Shown in pieces: positions 35,398 to 42,349 of a DNA stretch of 60,716 nucleotides. This DNA is from Vineibacter terrae (GTDB taxonomy: Bacteria; Pseudomonadota; Alphaproteobacteria; Reyranellales; Reyranellaceae): assembly GCF_008039615.1 (NCBI RefSeq), contig NZ_VDUZ01000051.1, forward strand, positions 1 to 60,716, given 5' to 3'. The notes under the pieces are model-generated. The model searched no databases and was not told the DNA's origin. It saw nothing but the letters and a program-made list of their open reading frames with translations. A program made the translations under genes and the position numbers. Position 1 is the first letter of the stretch, and each line of letters opens with the position of its first letter.

Positions 35398-36360
35398 ATG
35401 CTGATCAAGCGCAAACGCGGCTGGGAGCTGCCGGAGAGCGCCGCGACGCCGGAAGCGCTTTACATGAACCGTCGCACCGTGCTGCAGGGCATGGGCCTTG
35501 GCGCCATCGGCGCCGCATTGCCGCTGGCAGCCGCGTTCGGCCAGGAAGCCGACCCGTCGGCCAAGCTGTACCCCGTGGCCCGGAGCCCGAAATACACGCT
35601 CGACCGGCCCGTGACGGCGGAGAAGCTGGCCACCACCTACAACAATTTCTACGAGTTCGGCTCGCACAAGACGATCTGGCGCGACGCCCAGAAGCGCATG
35701 AAGCTGCGGCCCTGGATGGTGAAGATCGACGGGCTGGTCGACAAGCCGATGGAGCTCGGCTTCGACGACCTGCTGGCCAAGATGCCGCTCGAGGAACGGC
35801 TCTACCGCCACCGCTGCGTCGAGGCCTGGTCGATGGCGGTGCCCTACAGCGGCTTCCCGCTCAAGGCGCTGGTCGACCTGGCGCAGCCCAAGGCGGGCGC
35901 CAAGTACCTGGTGATGCAGACCCTGTCGAACCCGTCGGTGTTCCCCGGGCAGCGCGAGTTCTACTATCCCTGGCCCTACACCGACGGCCTCACCATGGCC
36001 GAGGCGACCAACGAGCTGGCGTTCATCGCCACCGGGCTGTACGGCAAGCCGATCGTGCCCCAGAACGGCGCGCCGCTGCGGCTGGCGGCGCCGTGGAAGT
36101 ACGGCTTCAAGCACGTGAAGTCGATCGTGAGCTTCACCTTCTCCGACAAGCGGCCGGTCTCGTTCTGGGAGAAGCTGATCGCCGACGAATACGGTTTCTG
36201 GGCCAACATCAACCCGCAGGTGCCGCATCCGCGCTGGAGCCAGGCGACGGAAAAGCTGCTGGGCTCCGACGAGCGCATCCCCACCCTGCTCTACAACGGC
36301 TACGGCGAATTCGTCGCCGACCTCTACAAGGACATGAAAGGCGAGAAGCTGTTCATGTAG
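35398..36360 (+). CDS. msrP: Protein-methionine-sulfoxide reductase, molybdopterin subunit MsrP
   Basis: A 320-residue periplasmic molybdoenzyme that repairs oxidised methionines in envelope proteins. The Tat signal is at residues 23-47 (NRRTVLQGMGLGAIGAAL). The molybdopterin-binding core shows YNNFYEFG, YRHRCVEAWSMAVPYSGFPL with Mo-ligand C140, and SDKRPVSFWEKL near the C-terminus. Length and motifs match YedY/MsrP. The usual heme membrane partner msrQ (yedZ) is not next to it; the following gene is an unrelated Bug receptor. The start at 35398 places the twin Arg at a normal distance for this family. Confidence 0.95.
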   Translation: MLIKRKRGWELPESAATPEALYMNRRTVLQGMGLGAIGAALPLAAAFGQEADPSAKLYPVARSPKYTLDRPVTAEKLATTYNNFYEFGSHKTIWRDAQKRMKLRPWMVKIDGLVDKPMELGFDDLLAKMPLEERLYRHRCVEAWSMAVPYSGFPLKALVDLAQPKAGAKYLVMQTLSNPSVFPGQREFYYPWPYTDGLTMAEATNELAFIATGLYGKPIVPQNGAPLRLAAPWKYGFKHVKSIVSFTFSDKRPVSFWEKLIADEYGFWANINPQVPHPRWSQATEKLLGSDERIPTLLYNGYGEFVADLYKDMKGEKLFM

Positions 36361-36363
36361 TAT

Positions 36364-36538
36364 CACCTCTCCCGCATGCGGGAGAGGTCGACGCGCGCGC
36401 CGCGCGCGGACAGGCATATCGGCCATCGGCCGATATGCCGAGGTCAGGGCTTCACGTGCAGGACCACGTCCTTGGGCCCTCACCTTCCCATTGCGCTTCG
36501 CGCAACGGGCCCCTTCCTCTCCCGCTCGCGGGAGAGGA
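36364..36538. repeat. GGGAGAGG palindromic intergenic repeat (copy 5)
   Basis: Starts CACCTCTCCCGCATGCGGGA and ends TCCTCTCCCGCTCGCGGGAG, enclosing GCGCGCCGCGCGCG, CATATCGGCC/GGCCGATATG and CGCTTCGCGCAACGGG hairpins. It lies between msrP and the Bug receptor gene. Same type as copies 2 and 8. Confidence 0.85.
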
Positions 36539-36564
36539 AATGAACGAAGGGGAGACGTTGCATC

Positions 36565-37536
36565 ATGATCACACGCCGCGCCGCTTTGCTCGGCAGCCTT
36601 GCCGTGCCTGCCCTGCCCACATCGCTGCGCGCGCAGGCGGCGTGGGCGCCGAGCAAGCCGATGCGCCTGGTGGTGCCGTTCGCGGCCGGCAGCGCCACTG
36701 ACATCCTGGCCCGTGCGCTTGCCGCCAAGCTGCAGGAAGCGTGGAACCAGCCGGTGATGGTCGACAACAAGCCCGGCGCCGGCGGCATGCTGGCGGCCGG
36801 CGACGCCGCCCGCGCCGCGCCCGACGGCCACACCCTGCTGGTGGCCACCAACACCACGCACGCCGCCAACCCGTGGCTGATCAAGAATCTCAGCTACGAC
36901 CCGGTCAAGGATTTCGCGCCGGTCACCACCGTGGTGGTCGGGCCCAACATCGTGCTGGTGCATCCCGACCTGCCGGTGAAGTCGATCGCGGAGCTGACGG
37001 CCTACGCCAAGGCCAATCCGGGCAAGCTGAACTTCGGCGAGGGCAGCTCCTCGCAGCGCATGTCGGCCGAGCTCTACAGGCAGCTGACCGGCGTCGACAT
37101 CGTGCATGTGCCCTACAAGAGCAGCCCGCCCGCCATGCAGGACCTGATCGGCGGGCGCGTGCAGCTGATGTTCTCCGACCCGCAGAATGCGCTGCCGCAG
37201 ATGCGGGCCGGCAAGGTGCGGCCACTGGCGGTGACCAGCCGCCAGCGCAGCAAGGCCGCGCCCGACCTGCCGACCATGATCGAGGCCGGCGTGGCCGACT
37301 ACGAGCTCACCTGGTGGCAGGCGATCTATGCGCCGGCCAAGACGCCCGCGCCGGTGATCGCCGCGATCAACGCCAAGCTGCGCGAGATCGCCGCCGACGC
37401 CGCGACACGCGACCTGATGACGGCCGGGGCCGCCGACGTGGTGCTGATGTCGCCCGAAGAATTCGCCGCCTTCACCCAGCGCGAGCTCGAGCACTGGCGC
37501 AAGATGGTCCAGGCCGCCGGCATTCAGCCGGAGTAG
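36565..37536 (+). CDS. Bug family tripartite tricarboxylate transporter receptor
   Basis: A 323-residue periplasmic receptor. The twin-Arg leader is MITRRAALLGSLAVPALPTS (first 20 residues), and cleavage is expected near LRAQA. Family motifs are MRLVVPFAAGSATDILARAL, NKPGAGGMLAAGDAARAAPD, and NFGEGSSSQRMSAELYRQ followed by VPYKSSPPAMQDLIGGRVQL. It should bind a small carboxylate or related ligand. Like the gene at 24075-25070 it lacks TctA/TctB partners, and the two are clearly paralogous but distant. A 26-bp perfect hairpin 24 bases after the stop may act as its terminator. Confidence 0.9.
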   Translation: MITRRAALLGSLAVPALPTSLRAQAAWAPSKPMRLVVPFAAGSATDILARALAAKLQEAWNQPVMVDNKPGAGGMLAAGDAARAAPDGHTLLVATNTTHAANPWLIKNLSYDPVKDFAPVTTVVVGPNIVLVHPDLPVKSIAELTAYAKANPGKLNFGEGSSSQRMSAELYRQLTGVDIVHVPYKSSPPAMQDLIGGRVQLMFSDPQNALPQMRAGKVRPLAVTSRQRSKAAPDLPTMIEAGVADYELTWWQAIYAPAKTPAPVIAAINAKLREIAADAATRDLMTAGAADVVLMSPEEFAAFTQRELEHWRKMVQAAGIQPE

Positions 37537-37550
37537 CGGCGGACAGCTGC

Positions 37551-37598
37551 GGCGCAACGCCGAACCGATTGTCAACAATCGGTTCGATGTTGTGCGCC
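37551..37598. terminator. Long perfect hairpin after the Bug receptor gene
   Basis: CGAACCGATTG-TCAA-CAATCGGTTCG (37561-37586) is a perfect 11-bp stem with a tetraloop, extended by outer GGCGCAAC and GTTGTGCGCC arms. No strong T-run follows, so it is a weak intrinsic terminator or an mRNA 3'-end stabiliser. Confidence 0.6.
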
Positions 37599-38081
37599 AA
37601 AAATACCAACATCTCCTTTTGCTCGCCGTTTCAATGCCTTGGCGTGGCGGCGCGGTTAATTCGAAAGTGCCAGAAACACCCTGAATCCGCGGCAAGCGCC
37701 GGGATGCGCACGGCTCGCCGCGGCAGCACAAAGGCCTCGCGGCGGGGACACGGGTCAGGCTCGTGACATCACGCATTCTCATGGGCGCCACGCGATGGTG
37801 GTGGATGGGGCGTCGCTTGACGTCAGCGACCGGCGTTCCTGCCGTCACCGTCGAAGCGATGGCGGCACGCGCCCGTATGAAGCCCGGCGGCGGCTTGCCC
37901 TTTGACTGCTGGGCAGCGTAGCGCCCGTCAACCCCGGCGGCGGGTATGCCTACTGATCTCAACCAATATATGTCCGCGGCGATCATCCTTCAACCGGTAC
38001 GAAACCAGACGAGCGCAAGCAGCCGCGTCTCTTCATGTCGGCGTTGCGCGAAGCCGGCTCGACGCTTGGTATGGGGTGTGC

Positions 38082-38166
38082 CTTCATGGTGAGCCTGTCG
38101 AACCATGAAGGCTCCGCACGATCCGCGGTGCGTCAAGCTTCATGGTTCGACAGGCTCACCATGAAG
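38082..38166. repeat. TTCATGG...CCATGAA dispersed inverted repeat
   Basis: Two 28-base arms, TTCATGGTGAGCCTGTCGAA... at 38083-38110 and its inverse ...TTCGACAGGCTCACCATGAA at 38139-38166, flank a short GC-rich loop. Each arm is itself bounded by TTCATGG and CCATGAA. A fragment of the same unit (CCTGAGCCTGTCGAAG) is embedded in the repeat at 57792-57897. The element abuts the ribosome site of the following enoyl-CoA hydratase gene. Confidence 0.9.
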
Positions 38167-38180
38167 CTCGGAGGACGCCG

Positions 38181-38945
38181 GTGAGCGGCAAGGTCATCAT
38201 CGAGAAGAGCGGCCCGGTCACGACCGTGTGGCTGAACCGGCCGGACAAGCGCAACGCGCTCGACAGCGAGCTGCTGGGCGACCTGAAGGCGGCGTTCACG
38301 GCACCGGTCGCCGCCGACGACCGCGTCATCGTCATCCGCGCCAAGGGCCGCGTGTTCTGCGCCGGCCTCGACATGTCCGAGCGCCGCGAGACCATCGGCA
38401 GCGGCGAGGCCAGCGGCATCGAGGCCATGCTGCATGCGATCGAGACCAACCCGCTGCCGGTGGTTGCCGTCGTGCAGGGCGACGCCATCGCCGGCGGCAA
38501 CGAGCTGGCGCTGCACTGTGACCTGGTGGTCGCCAGCGCAGAGGCGCGCTTCGGCATGTCCCTGGCCCAGGTCGGGCTGGCGCCCAACTGGTTCCTGGCC
38601 AAGAAGCTGATGGAAGTGCTGGGTCCCGTGACGACGCGCGAGATGCTGCTGCTGGGCGATCCGCTGCCGGCGCCCCGCCTGCACGCGCTGGGGCTGATCG
38701 CGCGCTGCGTGCCGGCCGCCGAGCTCGAGGCGGCGGCGCAGAAGGTCGTCGACCGGCTGGCTGCCAACGCGCCGCTGTCGCTGCGTGCCATGAAGGGGCT
38801 GACCGTGCGCCAGCTGCAGTTCCGCGACGGCATCGGGCATGACGACGTCGACGCGCTGGTGCGCGCCGCGATGCAGAGCCAGGACGCGCAGGAGGGCATG
38901 AAGGCCCGCCTGGAGAAGCGCACCGCCGCGTTCAAGGGGCGGTGA
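38181..38945 (+). CDS. Enoyl-CoA hydratase/isomerase family protein
   Basis: A 254-residue crotonase-fold protein. Signatures are VWLNRPDKRNALDSELLGDL near residue 14, the oxyanion-hole segment RVFCAGLDMSER, and VQGDAIAGGNELALHCDLVV. Likely a beta-oxidation-type hydratase or isomerase acting on an acyl-CoA; one catalytic Glu of true hydratases is not obvious, so the exact reaction is open. GTG 38181 is chosen because GGAGG lies at 38170-38174. An in-frame ATG at 38142 would add MVRQAHHEA, which is encoded by the dispersed repeat and is an artefact. It begins a run of acyl-CoA genes ending at 42098. Confidence 0.9.
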   Translation: MSGKVIIEKSGPVTTVWLNRPDKRNALDSELLGDLKAAFTAPVAADDRVIVIRAKGRVFCAGLDMSERRETIGSGEASGIEAMLHAIETNPLPVVAVVQGDAIAGGNELALHCDLVVASAEARFGMSLAQVGLAPNWFLAKKLMEVLGPVTTREMLLLGDPLPAPRLHALGLIARCVPAAELEAAAQKVVDRLAANAPLSLRAMKGLTVRQLQFRDGIGHDDVDALVRAAMQSQDAQEGMKARLEKRTAAFKGR

Positions 38946-38953
38946 ACCATTGT

Positions 38954-39080
38954 CTCCTCCCCACGCAGTGGGGAGGTGGCCCGAAGGGCCGGAGGGGAGG
39001 CGACGTGGTCTCAGTAACGAAAACCACGTGGGCTCCCCCTCCGGCCTTCGGCCACCTCCCCCAGCGAAGCTGGGGGAGGG
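38954..39080. repeat. CCTCCCCACGC palindromic intergenic repeat (copy 6)
   Basis: Begins TCTCCTCCCCACGCAGTGGG and ends CCTCCCCCAGCGAAGCTGGG, with the same GGAGGGGAG...GTGGTCTC...CCACGTGGGCTCCC centre as copies 4 and 7. It lies between the enoyl-CoA hydratase gene and a small hypothetical gene. Confidence 0.88.
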
Positions 39081-39101
39081 TTTTATCCCACAGGAAACCC
39101 C

Positions 39102-39437
39102 ATGCAGCTGCGTCCTGACAAACCGTGGACCCCGTTGACGGCCGAGGCCGTGGCGCGCCTGCCGGGGCAGCTCGGCGTCTACCAGATCGCCGACGCCGAC
39201 GGCGCTGTCGTGCATATCAACTACGCCGGCGGCCGCTCGCGGTTCGGGCTGCGCAGCGCGCTCGAGGACGAGCTCGCGGCACGACCGGCCGGACACAGGT
39301 TCCGGGTCGAGATCAACATGCAGTACATGACCCGCTACCAGGAGCTGCTGATGCTGCACCAGGCCGACACCGGCAGCCTGCCGCGCGACAACGCCGCCAA
39401 CCCGCCGCCGCGGCTGGGCCGCCTGAGCCCGCGCTGA
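39102..39437 (+). CDS. Small protein, possibly GIY-YIG-like, function unknown
   Basis: A 111-residue protein. The segment LPGQLGVYQIADADGAVVHI followed by NYAGGRSRFGLRSALEDEL resembles the GVYxI...YIG...RL opening of GIY-YIG-type folds, but the catalytic Tyr/Arg/Glu set of nucleases is not convincingly present. The C-terminal RVEINMQYMTRYQELLMLHQ replaces the usual ending. It sits between enoyl-CoA hydratase and acyl-CoA dehydrogenase genes, 15 bases before the latter, and so may be co-transcribed. No function is assigned. Confidence 0.6.
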   Translation: MQLRPDKPWTPLTAEAVARLPGQLGVYQIADADGAVVHINYAGGRSRFGLRSALEDELAARPAGHRFRVEINMQYMTRYQELLMLHQADTGSLPRDNAANPPPRLGRLSPR

Positions 39438-39452
39438 AGATCGGAGGACACC

Positions 39453-40619
39453 ATGGATTTCGACCCCTCCGACGAACAGCAGATGCTGATCGACAATGTG
39501 CGCCGCTTCGTGCGCGAGGAGATCCTGCCGCTGGAGGCCAAGCTCGATCCCGACGCCTCCGAGCTCGATCCCAAGGACCACGCGCGCCTGGTCGAGAAGA
39601 CCAAGGCGATGGGGCTCTACGGCATCGACATCCCGCACGAGTTCGGCGGCCCCGACATCGACATCGTGACCCGCACCTTGCTGGCGATCGAGATGGCGCA
39701 GCACCGCGCCGGCCTCTACGCGCCCTGCTACGGCACGTTCGGCGGCGCCGGCCTGGCGCAGCTGTTCGAGGCCAACGAGGACCAGAAGGAACGCTACCTC
39801 TTCCCCACCCTGCGCGGCGAGAAGAAGGCGTTCTTCGGGCTCACCGAGCCGTCCGGCGGCAGCGACCCGGCGCGCGCCATCCGCACCCGGGCCGAGCGCA
39901 AGGACAATGGCTGGGTGATCAACGGCAGCAAGATCTTCATCTCCGGCGCCGACCGGGCGCAATACGGCATCGTGTTCGCGCGCACCGACGCCAGCAAGGG
40001 CCGCGGCGGCATCACCTGCTTCATCGTCGATCACGACACGCCCGGCTTCCATGTGCGGCGCGTGGTGCACACCCTGCGCTCGTCGAGCTACGCCACGGAG
40101 CTGGAGTTCAAGGACTGCTGGGTGTCGGACCATCAGGTGCTGGGCGAGGTCAACAAGGGCTTCGCGGTGGCCAACGACCGCCTCACGCGCCAGCGTATCC
40201 CCTACGCCGCCGGCTGCATCGGCGTCGCCATCGCCGCGCACGAGATGGCGATCGAATGGTCCAAGATGCGCGAGACCTTCGGCGCCCGGCTGTCGGACCG
40301 CCAGGCGATCCAGTGGATGCTGGTCGACAACGAGCTCGACATCCGCACGGCGCGCCTGTTCACCCTGCAGGCCGCCGAGAAGGCGCGCCGCGGCGTTCCC
40401 TTCCGCACCGAGGCGGCGATCGCCAAGCTCACCGCGTCGGAAGGCGGCTGGCGCGTGGTCGACCGCTCGATGCAGATCCACGGCGGCATGGGCATGACCA
40501 AGGACCTGCCGCTGGAGCGCTGGTACCGCGAGATGCGCATCCGCCGCGTCGGCGAAGGCCCCAGCGAGGTGCAGCGCATGCTGATCGCGCGCGAGGTCCT
40601 GGGCACGAGCGTGCGGTAG
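39453..40619 (+). CDS. Acyl-CoA dehydrogenase
   Basis: A 388-residue FAD enzyme catalysing alpha,beta-dehydrogenation of an acyl-CoA. The start has GGAGG eight bases upstream. It shows the ACAD N-terminal helix domain (VRRFVREEILPLEAKLDPDA), the FAD/substrate segment FFGLTEPSGGSDPARAIRTR, GSKIFISGADRAQYGIVFAR, and the C-terminal IHGGMGMTKDLPLERWYREM. The usual catalytic Glu region near the end reads VGEGPSEVQR. It is of normal length. Together with the hydratase and the CoA-transferase it suggests degradation of a branched or carnitine-like acyl substrate. Confidence 0.94.
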   Translation: MDFDPSDEQQMLIDNVRRFVREEILPLEAKLDPDASELDPKDHARLVEKTKAMGLYGIDIPHEFGGPDIDIVTRTLLAIEMAQHRAGLYAPCYGTFGGAGLAQLFEANEDQKERYLFPTLRGEKKAFFGLTEPSGGSDPARAIRTRAERKDNGWVINGSKIFISGADRAQYGIVFARTDASKGRGGITCFIVDHDTPGFHVRRVVHTLRSSSYATELEFKDCWVSDHQVLGEVNKGFAVANDRLTRQRIPYAAGCIGVAIAAHEMAIEWSKMRETFGARLSDRQAIQWMLVDNELDIRTARLFTLQAAEKARRGVPFRTEAAIAKLTASEGGWRVVDRSMQIHGGMGMTKDLPLERWYREMRIRRVGEGPSEVQRMLIAREVLGTSVR

Positions 40620-40624
40620 CTTTT

Positions 40625-40785
40625 CTCTCCCCCAACGCAGTTGGGGGAGGTGGCCGAAGGCCGGAGGGGGAGCCCACGGGGTGTTCGTTACTGAGACCAC
40701 GTCGGCTCCCCTCCGCCCCTTCGGGGCACCTCCCCAACTTCGTTGGGGAGGAATTGACCTTCTCGCTCCCCCAACTGTGGGGGAA
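40625..40785. repeat. CTCCCCCAACG palindromic intergenic repeat (copy 7)
   Basis: Begins CTCTCCCCCAACGCAGTTGG, continues with GGCCGGAGGGGGAGCCCACG and its mirrored GGCTCCCCTCCGCCCC, and closes with CCTCCCCAACTTCGTTGGGG. An extra CTCCCCCAACTGTGGGGG hairpin follows. Its orientation is inverted relative to copy 4. Confidence 0.88.
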
Positions 40786-40816
40786 TCTATTCAATCGTAA
40801 CTGACCACCGCATCGC

Positions 40817-40946
40817 AGGAAGAGTTCACCACAGAGGCACAGAGAACACAGAGGATCACAGAGAATGATTTTGCGCGCCGACGGCGCGCGACACTTTCCT
40901 CTCTGTGACCTCTGTGCTCTCTGTGCCTCTGTGGTGAAGTCTTCCT
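40817..40946. repeat. ACCACAGAGGCACAGAGA long inverted repeat
   Basis: A 130-bp imperfect palindrome. AGGAAGAGTTCACCACAGAG pairs with CTCTGTGGTGAAGTCTTCCT, one mismatch. The inner arms GGCACAGAGA and TCTCTGTGCC surround a second pair, CACAGAG/CTCTGTG. GCGCGCCGACGGCGCGC is at the centre. Transcribed RNA would form a very long hairpin directly before the CoA-transferase gene. Repeats with this CACAGAG wording are scattered through many bacterial genomes. Confidence 0.92.
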
Positions 40947-40976
40947 GTCGCCCCAAGCACCAAAGGAAAAGTGACC

Positions 40977-42098
40977 ATGATCCCCGGCATTCTGAGCGGC
41001 GTGAAGGCGGTCGAGTTCGGGCAGAACCTGGCCGGGCCCTATTGCGGGCAGATCCTGGCCTTCCTGGGCGCCGACGTGGTGAAGGTCGAGCGGCCCGAAG
41101 GCGATGACGCACGCAAATGGGGACCGCCGTTCATCGAAGGCGACTCCACCGGCTTCATCGCGCTGAACCGCGCCAAGCGGTCCATCACCGTCGATCTCGC
41201 CGATCCGGCACAGCGCAAGGCGCTGGTCGAGCGCATCGGGCAGGCCGACGTCTTCGTGCACAATCTGCGGGCCGACGTGCCGGCCAAGTTCGGCATCGAC
41301 GGCGCGACGCTGGCGCAGCGCTTCCCGCACCTGATCTACGCCGATCTCGGCGCCTTCGGCCATGCCGGGCCGTGGGCGCAGCGGCCGGGCTACGAGCCGA
41401 TCATCCAGGCCGTCGCCGGCCTGATCTCGCTGAACGGCGATCCCGGCGGGCCGCCGGCGCGCGTCGGCGTGTCGATCATCGACCTCAGCACCGGCATGTG
41501 GACGGCGATCGGCATCCTGGCGGCGCTGTGGCGCAAGGCGCAGACCGGACAGGGCTGCGTCGTCAACACCTCGCTGTTCGAGACCGGGCTGATGTGGGCC
41601 TCCAACCACATCGCCGGCTACACCACGACCGGCAAGGTGGCGCCGCGCCAGGGCACCGGCCATCCGTCGCTGACGCCCTACCAGGCGTTCGAGTGCAGCG
41701 ACGGGCCGCTGATGGTGTGCCCCGGCAACGACCGGCTGTGGCGCAAGTTCGCCGAGGCGCTGGGCCATCCCGAGTGGCCCGACGATCCGCGGTTCCTCAC
41801 CAACCCGGTGCGCATGCAGCACCGCGAGACGCTGCTGGGCATGATCGGCGACATCATGAAACGCGAGGCGCGAGCCGCGTGGAGCGCGCGGCTGGACAAG
41901 CTCGGCGTGCCCAACGGCCCGCTCAATTCAGTGCCAGACGTGATGGCGCTGGCGCAGGTGGCGGCGCTGGCGATGTTCAGCAAGCCCTTCGCCGACTCGC
42001 CGGCCCTGTTCCACGGCCTGCCCGTCTCGTTCGACGGCCAGCGCGCCGGTGACGATTCACGCGCGCCCAGGATCGGCGAGCACGACGGCGCTGCGTGA
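40977..42098 (+). CDS. Family III CoA-transferase (CaiB/BaiF)
   Basis: A 373-residue CaiB/BaiF-type enzyme that moves CoA between carboxylic acids. It opens with the family's LSGVKAVEFGQNLAGPYCGQ and GADVVKVERPEGDDAR. GFIALNRAKRSITVDLADPA and YADLGAFGHAGP are family landmarks. The catalytic Asp is D169 in SIIDLSTGMWTAIG. ATG 40977 with AAAGGA upstream is preferred to GTG 40971. It is the last gene of the acyl-CoA stretch and suggests that the pathway acts on an exogenous acid activated by CoA transfer. No anomaly. Confidence 0.93.
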   Translation: MIPGILSGVKAVEFGQNLAGPYCGQILAFLGADVVKVERPEGDDARKWGPPFIEGDSTGFIALNRAKRSITVDLADPAQRKALVERIGQADVFVHNLRADVPAKFGIDGATLAQRFPHLIYADLGAFGHAGPWAQRPGYEPIIQAVAGLISLNGDPGGPPARVGVSIIDLSTGMWTAIGILAALWRKAQTGQGCVVNTSLFETGLMWASNHIAGYTTTGKVAPRQGTGHPSLTPYQAFECSDGPLMVCPGNDRLWRKFAEALGHPEWPDDPRFLTNPVRMQHRETLLGMIGDIMKREARAAWSARLDKLGVPNGPLNSVPDVMALAQVAALAMFSKPFADSPALFHGLPVSFDGQRAGDDSRAPRIGEHDGAA

Positions 42099-42140
42099 TC
42101 CCGCCTGCGTCCCGGCGCAGGGCGATCGCATATGACACCG

Positions 42141-42318
42141 TTCCCCCTCGCCCTGCGGCAGCGGGGAGAGGGAGGGGCCCATCGCGAAGCGATGGGAAGG
42201 TGAGGGGTACGAGCGGTCAGTCCCTATTTTTGCCGCATGGCTTGATCGTTCCTACCCCTCACCTTCCCATGCTTTCGGCATGGGCCCCTTCCTCTCCCCG
42301 CTGCCGCGGGGCGAGGAG
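42141..42318. repeat. Palindromic intergenic repeat (copy 8)
   Basis: Begins TTCCCCCTCGCCCTGCGGCA...GCGGGGAG and ends CCTCTCCCCGCTGCCGCGGG. In between are CATCGCGAAGCGATGGG, GGTGAGGGGTACGA and TACCCCTCACC, and CATGCTTTCGGCATGGG hairpins. The word GCGATCGCATATG stands just upstream, as it does before the repeat at 57792. Same design as copies 2 and 5. Confidence 0.85.
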
Positions 42319-42349
42319 ATAGCACCGATGCTCCCCGCCGAGACACGCT

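Larger units (their letters stand above)
37537..38180. other. Long intergenic region (644 bases)
   Basis: It contains the hairpin at 37551-37598 and the TTCATGG inverted repeat at 38082-38166. The 480 bases in between show no convincing coding frame, RNA gene or repeat that I can recognise, and composition is slightly less GC-rich than neighbouring genes. Confidence 0.5.
40620..40976. other. Intergenic region made almost entirely of repeats
   Basis: Contains palindromic repeat copy 7 (40625-40785) and the 130-bp ACAGAGG inverted repeat (40817-40946). The ribosome site of the CoA-transferase, AAAGGA, follows. I see no gene. Confidence 0.7.

Noticed and set aside
34807-37986. Minus-strand frame of over 1000 codons opposite the DUF962, msrP and Bug genes
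   Set aside because: Antisense artefact; the plus-strand products are clear family members.
33849-42318. Regularly spaced palindromic repeats considered as a CRISPR-like array
   Set aside because: Copies are kilobases apart, differ in orientation and length, and sit between genes; no spacers and no cas genes are present.
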